Shown here: piece after piece, positions 12,907 through 22,500 of the stretch
Layout of the letters: every line of letters starts with the position of its first letter
Numbering within the stretch: the stretch's first letter is position 1
From: Sporothrix humicola
Taxonomy: Eukaryota; Ascomycota; Sordariomycetes; Ophiostomatales; Ophiostomataceae
NCBI GenBank assembly: GCA_021396245.1
Contig: WNYE01000019.1
Location: 372,001 to 436,000 of the forward strand
Direction of reading: 5' to 3'
Length of the DNA: 64,000 bases
The notes under the pieces: generated by a model
Seen by the model: only the letters and a program-made list of their open reading frames with translations
What the model was told of the DNA's origin: nothing
Databases searched by the model: none
Made by a program: the position numbers and the translations under genes

Positions 12907-13719
12907 GAGAGATTGGAGAGGTAGGAGAGAGAGAGGGGAACTTATCCGGGAGGTGGGCCACCATGGACACTTCCAGTACTCCAGACAGCCTCAACGATTG
13001 TCTCATCTCACGTTTATCTTATGCCTGTCTTCACATCTGCATCTGTATATAGCAAATCCACGCAAGCAGGCTGCAGCCCTGTTTGCAAACAATATTCAAA
13101 TGATATCCCACATTGCAATACAAATCTATGGTCATAACTTCTTTCTAATGCGCCCCATGGCCATATAGCTCGGCATGATTTCCGAGAACAAGTACTTGTT
13201 TGTGCCCAAGAATCACTCGTCGTACTCAATGATTGTTTCTCGAATTTGTTGGAGCTTGGGACAAGACAAGCTGCAGCCTGAAGCTCGTCGCCCAATGGGG
13301 GGCTTCTGGCTGCTGTTAGCGGGCTCGGCGGGGTAGCTTGGTGCAGTCCCTGTAATTGACTGCTGTGCTTGTACCTCTGTACCTGTGCCATCAGGCGCCA
13401 GCGCCAACCTAGCACAGCCTTTCGTACTAGGTGCACGTGACGCCGCTTTCGAGCCTTTCCGCGTTTTTGGCATTGGCCTCCAAGGCACTGTAAATTTTCG
13501 AAAAACGAAGGTATCGTGCAAGAACCAAAGCTCAACCGCGACGACGTCCACCCACGACAACTACACGTACCACCACCTCCCTCCAGCATTGTTACCGACG
13601 ACTTTTACCCTTAACCGGACACTCTCCAAAACGGACGCGCATACGATCGCCTCATTTTCTCCCGGCGACAGCCCACCTCCTTTCTCTCTTCTTCCTCCAA
13701 CCCCCTCACTACCGCTATC
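12907..13719. other. Intergenic, pkr1 to smd1
   Basis: Holds the 3' end of pkr1 and the promoter and leader of smd1. The last 130 bases before the smd1 ATG are pyrimidine-rich. A CACGTG element is annotated separately. A minus-strand frame at 13014-13589 shows no family resemblance and is not called. Confidence 0.6.
13434..13439 (+). promoter_or_regulatory. CACGTG E-box upstream of smd1
   Basis: Palindromic CACGTG, read as GTCACGTG on the minus strand, 281 bases before the smd1 start codon. This is the core site of Cbf1-type bHLH factors in fungi. Function inferred from motif and position only. Confidence 0.35.
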
Positions 13720-14184
13720 ATGAAGCTCGTTAGGTTCGTCGCGTGCCCGCGTCCCCTTGTCATACTCTTTCGGTTTACTAACCCCTCGTGCAGATTTCTC
13801 ATGAAGTGCGCCAACGAGACGGTCACGATCGAGCTCAAGAATGGCACCATTGTCCACGGCACCATCGCCTCCGTCTCGCCGCAAATGAACACGGCCCTCC
13901 GCAACGTCAAGATGACCCCCAAGGGCCAAGACCCCATCCCGCTCGACACCATGAACCTGAGAGGCAGCACCATTCGCTACTTTATCCTACCCGACAGCCT
14001 GCCGCTCGACACACTGCTGGTCGACGACGCGCCCAAGCCCAAGAACAAGGCGCGCAAGGAGTCGGACCGCGCCGGCGGAGCAGGCGGCGGCCGGGGCGGT
14101 CCACGGGGTCGTGGCCGGGGCGGCCGTGGTGGTGGACGAGGCTTTGGCGGACGCGGTCGGGGCGGTTTCCGTGGAAGGGGCTGA
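13720..14184 (+). CDS. smd1: Small nuclear ribonucleoprotein SmD1
   Basis: Core Sm protein of the spliceosomal U1, U2, U4 and U5 snRNPs. Exons 13720-13733 and 13794-14184 give 134 residues. The protein starts MKLVRFLMKCANETVTIEL, the classic SmD1 N-terminus, and only splicing yields it: the first exon encodes MKLV plus two bases of Arg. The intron (13734-13793, 60 bases) has donor GTTCGT, branch point TTTACTAAC and acceptor GTGCAG. Sm1 spans about residues 7-45 and Sm2 about 58-72 (NLRGSTIRYFILPD). The tail from residue 99 is an RG/GRG-rich segment, the usual target of symmetric arginine dimethylation in SmD1. The intron is a multiple of three with no stop, so unspliced RNA would encode a protein with 20 extra residues. 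Convergent with mtq2. Confidence 0.96.
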   Translation: MKLVRFVACPRPLVILFRFTNPSCRFLMKCANETVTIELKNGTIVHGTIASVSPQMNTALRNVKMTPKGQDPIPLDTMNLRGSTIRYFILPDSLPLDTLLVDDAPKPKNKARKESDRAGGAGGGRGGPRGRGRGGRGGGRGFGGRGRGGFRGRG

Positions 14185-14605
14185 GCGGGCGAGGGCGAGC
14201 GTAGCGAGACCGCTACTACGCGCATTTCTTTTTCCTTTTCGTTCCTTTTGCGTGCCGGCTCTTTTTTTGGTGTATGGATGTCTGTCACGGATTGCACTTT
14301 CATAGTACCTTTCGACATTTCTGCGTCGTCATTTTGACTTTGACTTTTTTACTTTGACATTTGGATTTACTGGCGTTTATGGACGTTTTGTTGGGCGGTT
14401 GAAGGGAGCCCCAAAAATCATCTTTGAGATAGAAAAAATACACCATCTGGAGGCATATTGCACGACTGCAGTTCAATTTAAAACAAGTGAAGCGTTATTG
14501 ATTTCCTGCTCCTATATGCTAGATAAACGCCGTAAATAAAGTAAACCAAAACAGATATCAGCCAAACTCCAGACACCAAACAAAGCACCGCCTCCAAGGA
14601 CTCCC
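14185..14605. other. Convergent 3' region, smd1 / mtq2
   Basis: 421 bases shared by the 3' ends of two convergent genes. It is T-rich near smd1, with a repeated TTTGACTTT-like stretch around 14333-14365. No gene seen. Confidence 0.6.
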
Positions 14606-15397
14606 TCACTCCCTCCATATCCGAACAATCTGCAGCTTCTCCCAGCCGGCCTGCTTGCCACTTGAGCCGACAGTCTCGGCATGCCATGAGAGGGACGGCG
14701 ACGACGATGGCCAGCTGCGGATCTTCTCTTTGACAATCTCTGGCCGGTTCTGCGCACACAACAGAATGTATGCACATCCGCGCTCTGATAGCACATCGGG
14801 CAATGCCGCCAGTAGACGGTCCGTCGTCTCCATACCGTCGTGGCCTCCTGCATACGCCAGCTCCAGCAAGTGTGAGTCGCGGTCAAAGTCGTCCTTTGTG
14901 ATGGATTCGTTGGCCGGCAGAGAAGGCGTCGGCACATATGGCGGGTTGAAAAGCAGCACATCGACCTGGCCAGGGCGCAAAGCAGACACCAAGTCGGCTC
15001 GGAGAGCGCCAGCAAACATGCCTGTGCCCTTGCCTGCCAGTTGCTGCGCATCGGCCGACTCTTGCTCCTCCTTGACGGCCCGCTTGACCGTCTCTTTTGT
15101 CGCCTCAAGTGCAAACGTGTTGACATCCACGGCCAAGGCGAGAGGGCTGCTTGCTCCAAAAAGATGCCTTGCTTGTGCCACGACAAAGGCAAGCACGACG
15201 CCTGACCCAGAGCCGACCTCGACCACGAGTGGCGGTGTCGATTTTGCTGTTGAGGACAGTTCTGGTTGTGAGAATCTTGACTGTAAGAAAGCCGTCTCCG
15301 CCGGCAGGGCCAGTGTGTCAATCATGAGGAACGAGTCCTCTGAAGGCTCATAGACCCGACTGTACGGGACATGTGACGTATCTGGTGTAGGCAGCAT
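14606..15397 (-). CDS. mtq2: Mtq2-like eRF1 glutamine methyltransferase (HemK2 family)
   Basis: SAM-dependent N5-glutamine methyltransferase that, with a Trm112 partner, modifies the GGQ glutamine of translation release factor eRF1. 263 residues, single exon. The N-terminus MLPTPDTSHVPYSRVYEPSEDSF matches the HEMK2/Mtq2 family, which fixes the start; the frame is open 42 codons further upstream but with unrelated sequence. Motif I (EVGSGSG, residues 60-66) binds SAM, D91 is the acidic residue at the end of the second strand, and NPPY at 151-154 is the substrate-glutamine-binding signature. The length is slightly above the roughly 220 residues of yeast Mtq2, owing to insertions near 45-55 and 110-125. 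Convergent with smd1. Confidence 0.93.
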   Translation of the reverse strand: MLPTPDTSHVPYSRVYEPSEDSFLMIDTLALPAETAFLQSRFSQPELSSTAKSTPPLVVEVGSGSGVVLAFVVAQARHLFGASSPLALAVDVNTFALEATKETVKRAVKEEQESADAQQLAGKGTGMFAGALRADLVSALRPGQVDVLLFNPPYVPTPSLPANESITKDDFDRDSHLLELAYAGGHDGMETTDRLLAALPDVLSERGCAYILLCAQNRPEIVKEKIRSWPSSSPSLSWHAETVGSSGKQAGWEKLQIVRIWRE

Positions 15398-15896
15398 GGC
15401 GAAATTGTGATGTTGTGTGGTGTGAGTTGTTGATAGTGAGTGGTGAGCAAGTGTGAGAGGTGACGTTGAAAAACTAGTTTGTATGGAGGGGCGCCACCAA
15501 AACTGTCCACTAACACCGCCCATACAAAAACATCACCACTTTTCATAGGATTTCTTGACCTACAAGTCAACATCGGTAAATAGGAATACCTTTGAAAATA
15601 AATGAAATTAAATCAATCTTTTATGAACAGATAATAGTAAAACAGCGTAACTTCATCATAACAAGGGGCAAGAAGTGGGCGCCCGCAAACAGCTCATGGA
15701 AATAACAACCTCTTCACCAACGTGGCAAAACTGAAACAACAAAACAACCAAAAGAAAAGATCATCTTGTGACAAAAGCCTATGAATTATCTGTGTCCTAA
15801 TAGACGCAGAATCAACCGCTAAACGGGACACAAAAACAGTAACCAAAACACCTTGCGTAACGCTCCTGTCTTGCCCTGCTTTCCCTCGCCCTTCCC
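15398..15896. other. Intergenic, mtq2 upstream region
   Basis: Promoter of mtq2 and 3' end of the next minus-strand gene. It is AT-rich around 15590-15670. No gene seen. Confidence 0.6.
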
Positions 15897-16271
15897 TCAC
15901 ATTACGTTGCAACGGCACTCGACGCCTAGATCTTGCGGGTCCGGCCCCAGGCCGACGCGGATGCCGTTCTGCATGTCCAGAATCAAGCGAATGCAGTTGC
16001 GGTCGTAGTTGCCGCCAAACGAGTGGACGGGGCAGGGAATGTTGGACCAGGCCTGCTCGGCGCGCATCTCGGCGGCAACATCGCGGCCGGTAAATATCTC
16101 GAGTTTGCTCGGCTTGAGGGCTTTTGTGGCGAAGCCAACTTGAGCGCGTCTGGCCCGGCCGTTGAAAAACGATGGGCAGGTCGTGAAGCCCATGCCGGGT
16201 CCGCAGGGCTCGTCGATGGCGAGCCAGCGGCAGCCGCAAAAGGGGTGGTCAAAGTAGACGTAGCGGCACAT
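15897..16271 (-). CDS. Conserved-looking Cys-rich hypothetical protein
   Basis: 124 residues, single exon. The function is not recognised. The start MCRYVYFDHPFCGCRW is chosen because residues after it are dense in Cys and Trp, whereas the upstream in-frame extension (from 16427) is low-complexity Ser/Ile/Pro sequence typical of a leader. Cys occur at 2, 12, 14, 23, 32, 80, 93, 119 and 121, with His at 9 and 83, suggesting metal binding or disulfides. No signal peptide or membrane span is visible from this Met, so an intracellular metal-binding protein is more likely than a secreted one. Small proteins starting MCRY with a CGCRW-like motif seem familiar from other Pezizomycotina, but I cannot name a family. 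Confidence 0.65.
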   Translation of the reverse strand: MCRYVYFDHPFCGCRWLAIDEPCGPGMGFTTCPSFFNGRARRAQVGFATKALKPSKLEIFTGRDVAAEMRAEQAWSNIPCPVHSFGGNYDRNCIRLILDMQNGIRVGLGPDPQDLGVECRCNVM

Positions 16272-16594
16272 GATGAAGGAGGTGGGATGGATGATGATGT
16301 TCTGATATGATTCTTCTGAGATGGCGATGATGCTGAATGTCGATGACGATGAAGACGAAATCGAGAAAGATGGTGATGGAGAGGCTGTATAAGAAAGGAA
16401 GGAGGGAAGGAAAGGGGACAATGCCACACGGAAGCTTACGAGGCAGGTGCGTCACTGCCATCGATGAGATGGAATGGAAGGCGCATTCGACAGTGATCGA
16501 GTAAAATAGAATTCCAAAAACAGAAAGATCAATTGGGTATTTAAAATCACAAGGCTATGCACATATAAACTCCACATATACTCCCCCTTCTAGT
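16272..16594. other. Intergenic, Cys-rich orphan / TRP channel
   Basis: 323 bases with the leader of the Cys-rich orphan, which is pyrimidine-rich on its sense strand, and the 3' end of the TRP gene. AT-rich just beyond the TRP stop codon. Confidence 0.6.
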
Positions 16595-19567
16595 TTATCT
16601 CTCGTCGGCCGTGTCGTCTAGATCGGTCATCGTCCCCGTGTGGCCGGCCGCCATGGCCTCGTCCTCGTCAATCACCTCGTCGGCAGCCTCATGGGCGTCG
16701 TCAATATCGGCAGCAGAAGAGCCATCGCTAACGGCGTTCTCGTCAGTGTAGCCATCATCCTCATTGTCTTGGCCATTGTGCCCACTGCTAGCGCCACCAC
16801 CCAACAACTGCGTCAGCATGCCCTCGATCCGCTGCATCGATGCTTCAAGCCCGTCCAACCTTGCTCTGACATCTTCGTCCACCGCGATCGTCGGCACACC
16901 GTCACTTCCGCTTCCATTGTCGGCCTCCAGCTGCAGCAGCTTCTTGAGCTTGTCCGGGTCCAGGCCGGGGAAGGCAATGCTGTCCCTGCGGCTGATTCCC
17001 GTAGTCTTGGGCGGGCGTGGCGTGCGAGCTCCTTGCGCAGGCTGCTGTTGCTGCTGTTGTCCGCCATCTGCAAACTTGACACTCGAACCGCTCCGCTTGA
17101 GGACTCCCGGACCAGCGCCAACACTGCCGGAATTGGACGTCGGTCGGTCCCCAGAGTGTCCAGACTGTGTCTGCGACTGCGACTGTGATTGAGATTGAGA
17201 CTGCTGAGACTGGGACTGGGACTGGGACTGCGCTTGTTGATTCTGAGCCTGTAGCTTTGCCAACGTCGGCAGGGCATCTGCCGTTTGCTGCCGTGTAAAC
17301 TGTCGCCGGATCAGATGTCGCGTCAGATCGTCGTCGGCTGCAATCTCTTCCTCCACCTCGTCGGGCGGCGGCACGTCAAAGACGGCCTGGATGTCGCTGT
17401 GCGCCGTGATGCGCCACTTGCCCCAGAACGAGCGGCGGGCAGCGCGAGCGCGTGCGGCGGCATATTCGGGCGATGTGGGGTGGGCCGTCAGGCGCCCTCG
17501 GGTGCTGGTGGCGCCGCCGAGTTCGGCCGCCGACGACGACCGGTATGCTGAGTAGTGCTTCGAGTAGGGCGACGACGGCCATAGGAGACGGCGCTCGACG
17601 ACGGCGATAATCAAGAGGATGGGCAGGTTGATGGAGCGGACACAGGCGACATGGATCTTGTGGAACCAGCGCGGGCTCACAAAGAACTTGAGGGGCACGA
17701 GCACAAAGAGGGCCAGGATGTTGAACGGCGGCTGATACGCAAAAATGGCGTCGCTCTTGACGCCTTCGAGAGTCAGGACTGCGCGGCGGTACTGGATCTC
17801 GGCGGTGGCGTTGCTGACGATTGTGCTGAACGTGTTAGACAGCATAGACACGAGGATCGTGAGGAACAAGGTGTTTCCCAGAAAAGCAAAGGCTACCATG
17901 AGAGACGGGCCCAGCAGCCAGTGGAACTCGGGCGCGCGGTGGATGCCGGTGCCGTCGAGACCGAACCAGATGTAGACCATCCACTTGCCAATCATGACGA
18001 CGGAAAACCGGCCCTCGCCGAGCCACATGAGCGACAACAGGAAGCCGGCAAAACACCAGGCAGCCAAGAACGTCAAGAGGGTGAAATCGGCAACCATGGA
18101 GCGCAGAGACACAAACAGCAAGTTGTCAGACAGCAGGGTGAACGCAATGCGCGGGATCAACACGGGCGCTGCAAGAGCCATGACGTCCAGAGCCTGCTGG
18201 CCCGCACCTCCAGGAGCATTGCCTGTCCGGAATCCGTGTATTCGGAGGATCAGGTAGACCCAGTAGACCACACCGTATGCCACGTCCAGGAACGACCATA
18301 GATTCTGCGTGTACACATGCCAGCCGTGCTCCAGAATGGTAGCGAACTGGTCAAGAACCCAGCCAAACGAGAAAACAGAAAATGCAATTTCGATGCCGCT
18401 GAGCCGTGAAGCGTCACGTTCGGTCATGAACAATAGGTAGAGCACGAGCAGAACAGTAAACTGGCACGCTTCGAGAATGTTGCGTGTGCGCGGTACAATC
18501 AGACGGTACTGGTTGAGAAGCGACGCACTCCGCGGGTCGTAGAGCGCAATCGGCTTCTGCTTGTAGCGGTCTGGAATGATGTCCAGCAAGGAAGACGGGG
18601 TGTAGGTGACGCGGCCGACATAGATTGCCTCAATGACCTTTTGGCACGCAGTTGAGCTCAAAAAGAACTTGGCCTCGCTCAGAATAGCGACCTCAAGGGC
18701 CGGAAGACTTCGGCGGTACAGCCAGGTCGCGTCCCGCTCGTGCGAATTGGGTGACGGCCGCTCGCTCTGCTCAATGTAGTCTCGTCGCACGGCATCGGGC
18801 GCGTTCTGGAACGGCTCGAAACCGGCCACCAGAATGTGCGACAAGACCAGCAATCCCTCCAGGCCTTCGTTGTCCTCGTTAAACCGCCGCAGGATCCGGT
18901 GTGCAATCAGCTCACACAGCGTCGCCCGCGTAAAGTTGACGTTTTGGCGGTTGCTCAGATGAGATTGTTCGTGCAAGAAACGCGCCCGGTTGACCAGCAG
19001 ACAATACACAATCGAGATATCATCCAGCTCATACAGCTTGTCGACCAACGGGCGTACTACTGACAAATTGATCCGCATATCGTGCAGCTGCTCGGGCGAC
19101 AGATAGTCCTCGACGACCGACACAATATCGCGGCGGATGCGGTGGATGTTTGTGTAGACGGGCAGATGCGTGTGAGGATTTGTCGTGCAAGAGTAGATTG
19201 GGTCTGGGTCGAGGTCGTGGTTGAACGCGCGGCGCGTGTGCTGCTGCTGCGACTGTTGAAGAAGAGGCTGGCGCTCGTCGTTGCTGTTCGTAGCGTACGA
19301 TGCCGTCGACGTCGCCGTGCCGGACCGAGAACGGCCATTGCTGCTTGCTGGCGGTGGCGTCCGAGCTGGCCGGGATGTGCGGTTCAAGTCTCGTGGTGAT
19401 CGCGGTGGCGCGCCGGCTCCGACAGCGGAACCCGTGCTCACGCCGGATGCCGTCCCTTCGCGTATGCTCTCGGTCGTCTTGTTTCGGCGCAACGGATGTG
19501 GCCTGTTGTGGGGCGTGTGATGCGGAGCCGGCGAGGCCGCAGCCACTCCTCGTTTGGACGGCTGCAT
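16595..19567 (-). CDS. yvc1: Yvc1-like TRP cation channel
   Basis: Vacuolar-type transient receptor potential channel; in yeast Yvc1 releases Ca2+ from the vacuole on osmotic or stretch stimulation. 990 residues, one exon. A disordered N-terminus (1-130) is followed by the conserved helical linker region (about 134-340, LPVYTNIHRIRRDIVSVVEDY onward). Hydrophobic segments lie at about 365-381 (S1), 392-412 (S2), 424-443 (S3), 459-479 (S4) and 488-516 (S5), with a pore loop at 521-541 (YIWFGLDGTG) and S6 at about 552-582. Two more hydrophobic stretches at 616-630 and 647-657 follow S6. The C-terminus contains a long Gln-Ser dipeptide tract, a Gln run, a predicted coiled segment (RLDGLEASMQRIEGMLTQLLGG) and an acidic end. 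An acidic C-terminus is also a feature of yeast Yvc1. Divergent from the RING gene across 8.4 kb. Confidence 0.92.
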   Translation of the reverse strand: MQPSKRGVAAASPAPHHTPHNRPHPLRRNKTTESIREGTASGVSTGSAVGAGAPPRSPRDLNRTSRPARTPPPASSNGRSRSGTATSTASYATNSNDERQPLLQQSQQQHTRRAFNHDLDPDPIYSCTTNPHTHLPVYTNIHRIRRDIVSVVEDYLSPEQLHDMRINLSVVRPLVDKLYELDDISIVYCLLVNRARFLHEQSHLSNRQNVNFTRATLCELIAHRILRRFNEDNEGLEGLLVLSHILVAGFEPFQNAPDAVRRDYIEQSERPSPNSHERDATWLYRRSLPALEVAILSEAKFFLSSTACQKVIEAIYVGRVTYTPSSLLDIIPDRYKQKPIALYDPRSASLLNQYRLIVPRTRNILEACQFTVLLVLYLLFMTERDASRLSGIEIAFSVFSFGWVLDQFATILEHGWHVYTQNLWSFLDVAYGVVYWVYLILRIHGFRTGNAPGGAGQQALDVMALAAPVLIPRIAFTLLSDNLLFVSLRSMVADFTLLTFLAAWCFAGFLLSLMWLGEGRFSVVMIGKWMVYIWFGLDGTGIHRAPEFHWLLGPSLMVAFAFLGNTLFLTILVSMLSNTFSTIVSNATAEIQYRRAVLTLEGVKSDAIFAYQPPFNILALFVLVPLKFFVSPRWFHKIHVACVRSINLPILLIIAVVERRLLWPSSPYSKHYSAYRSSSAAELGGATSTRGRLTAHPTSPEYAAARARAARRSFWGKWRITAHSDIQAVFDVPPPDEVEEEIAADDDLTRHLIRRQFTRQQTADALPTLAKLQAQNQQAQSQSQSQSQQSQSQSQSQSQTQSGHSGDRPTSNSGSVGAGPGVLKRSGSSVKFADGGQQQQQQPAQGARTPRPPKTTGISRRDSIAFPGLDPDKLKKLLQLEADNGSGSDGVPTIAVDEDVRARLDGLEASMQRIEGMLTQLLGGGASSGHNGQDNEDDGYTDENAVSDGSSAADIDDAHEAADEVIDEDEAMAAGHTGTMTDLDDTADER
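17162..17240 (-). repeat. Gln-Ser dipeptide codon repeat in TRP gene
   Basis: CAGTCT/CAGTCC-type hexamer repeats encode alternating Gln-Ser residues in the cytosolic tail of the TRP channel. This is imperfect microsatellite-type coding repeat. Confidence 0.8.
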
Positions 19568-22500
19568 TGCGGGTTGTTGGATGGAAATGATGCTGCAGCT
19601 GTTCTAGGTGTGGTGTGTTCAAGAAGAGCCTGTCTATGTCAACCGGTGTCAGGCGAAGACGGCCTCAATGGCGGCCATGATCCAGGAGACGGGATGGGAG
19701 TCGATGATGTAGATAAAAGCCGAGAATCGAGTATTGAAAACCTGGGAGAAAGTGACGATAAGCAGGATGTAGGTCGACAGCTGTAGGAAGGATTGGTCGA
19801 GATAGGTCTAAAAAGCCGCAATTCGGTCGATAGACAACAAAAACAACGCAAAAGGGTCGAAAGGCGCGTCGGTGGCTGCGGCTGTGGTGGATGTGATGAG
19901 AGATAAAAGATTAGGACAGACAGGGCTCGAGATTGAAGATTGAAGATTTCGGTTCTCTCCCTTATCAGCAGCTATCAAATGTTTCTCCCTGTTTGTGGTA
20001 CTAATTTGCAGGCACATTTTCATCAGTGACGCAAAAGGGAAGGAGCGGCGGACACCACTAAGAGCACTAACAAAACGAGACACACAGTGCCTCCCGAGAC
20101 GCTGGTGTGGCCCAGATTCTAGGCCCTCTGGTTGGTTACAGCGGGCTTGGCCCAAGCTGGGCAGTTCTGGGCAGGCCCATTTTCTGGTTGTGCCCCACTA
20201 TTCAATTAATCGAGACCACAACACATGTCATAACGAGGGGAAGCTTCACTTTGAAGAAATCAATGACGCAGTCAAGTCCAGAATCCGACGCAAATGAGGA
20301 CAGAAAACGTATTTATACTGGGGTTTTTTTTTTTCGCATGATATATTCTAAAGAAATAAACGTGGTCTTTGACATGCAATCAATATGTGAAAATGAAGCC
20401 TATGAGATAATCGAATATCAGAGAGCTACAGCTAATATTTGCCCTTTGTATCACATTGCATTCTCGTTCAACCGACATGAAGACGGGTGAGGGGCATCTG
20501 CTGCACAGAAGAGTAGCGGCAAGGCACAAGGAAGAATTTTTGACCACTTTGGACCGCAAACAGGTTGTCAGTGCATACGGTTAAGCACGGAAAGCCCCCC
20601 ATACGTGGGATTCCTTTCTGCTGTCTGTACTGGCACTCTGTGTGACGACGTGCAGGGCAGCTCGGGCAATGCCTACATTGGCGAGAGAAGATGCGGTTGG
20701 CTACAATGGACAGGCCCTTGTATGCTGTGTTGCCCTCGGTGTGGGATTATTTCATACCTGGAGAGTCACGAGAAGAACGAAAACGAAAGAAAGGCATCGG
20801 CACGCAGTATGCAGCCTCACACTTTTTCGGGCCGCATACATATGTGAGTATCCGTGCTGCTTCGGTAATAGAGAGGACAATAGGCAATGGTCCATCAAGA
20901 GAAAAGAGGGAAAACTCCTCACCGGTCCGTTTACGGACCGTCTGATATTCTCGACTGGTCGGATAATTCTGTGCTGAGATGAATAACTCGGCATATTAAA
21001 ACCTTTGCAGCTGAGTGCCAAAACAGACAGGTCAGATATCAGGGTCGTTGGAGAGCTGAAGTCGGTATGAAAGCAGCTGCCTGCTTGCAGCGGTTCTGCA
21101 AGTCGACGAAACCGGCGGATGCAGTTGGCTTTTTCTGCTGAGACTTCCCAGCTGACTCTCTTCTCGCACGCCAAAACTTTCAAGCATGCGAGCCGGGCGA
21201 TTGTATCCATTTCACAGACACCCCGTCCATCGACGAAAGAGAGAGAGAAAAGGGCCCCGTGCTGTTGTCTTCTCTTCCCTGTAAACTGTGCGGCTCTGCT
21301 GAAAAGTGCACATTCTGCATGGCGAATTGCAAGCGCTGATGATCATGATAGGGCCTTTGCTGTCCAGATTTCTTTTCGATACACTAGTATGCAGAGCCAT
21401 TCCACAGTTTGCTGCCTTATTTTCCAAGATTCGATAGGTTGCAACGTATTTCAAGGAGACGGGTAGGAGGAGCCACGGTGGGCGAAATTCGTCAGATGGG
21501 AATCGATTTGATACAAGGGGCAAAGGGTGGATAGTAGAAGTCGGCAATGATGCTGGAAAGCAACGAAAAGCTGTGATAGTCATCTCCGACGAAAGATACC
21601 GTATTCCTCGCTATCTTCGTGGTCTATGATGGTGACTCTACAGCCCACGGAGGTAGAAAGGCTGGATGGAAAAAAATATTCGCAACAATTTGCGAGGCCG
21701 TCCACGGATGAAATCGATGCTTCTGGACGCCAGTCGTGTTTTCTAGAGTGTTAATAAGTGATAAAACATCTGTGTACCACCGAGGTTGCCGTTGGTCGAT
21801 GACACCTGATGAAAACAGAAACATGTGAGATAAATATCGGACGGCAAGGCCCGTAAAGCTCGGAAGGTAGCTTAGTATCGGCCGGTGTTATATAGTTCCA
21901 GTTGGCTCGACTGAGACTGGAAGGCATCGGATTTGTCGAAGACTCCCTCAGAATCATATGGAAATGGCGAACAGCGGCATCATGGAAGGGATGTTGTCTG
22001 TACTTCAGCACAGGGCGTTGTTAGGTTTTGATGAGTGGTCTCCTTGCAATGTATATGTAAGCTAGGCGAAGGGGCAGAGCTTGAGCTATGGCAGACCGTC
22101 GTCGAGCTAAAAGCACAGTAAGGCACAAAATTCGGATCGCAGCGAAACACAAGACGATGCAAGCTGAATAGAGCCACGAAATCGACCAGGGGTGGCCCGA
22201 AGAAGAAAGTATAGCGACTGGCCGGTGGATGCCCGGCGTGGGAAAAAGGAAAGAAAGGCGTGCGTCCTGGTCGGGGAGCTGCAACCAGGGCGGTGAGGTC
22301 GTGCTTTTGCTCGGCTTTCTGGGGCTTGATACGACGATGAAAGGAAACCGCAAACGTATCAAGGATCGTAGTTGATTTCGGGTGTGATGCAACTGACGCG
22401 CGGTGCTTTTGAGGATGTGGCCTTGGCCGATGGTCGACTGTGGTCTGGGTCGTGGTCTGGGCTGTGATAAGGCTAAATGGCGGGGCAAACTTTTAAAAGA

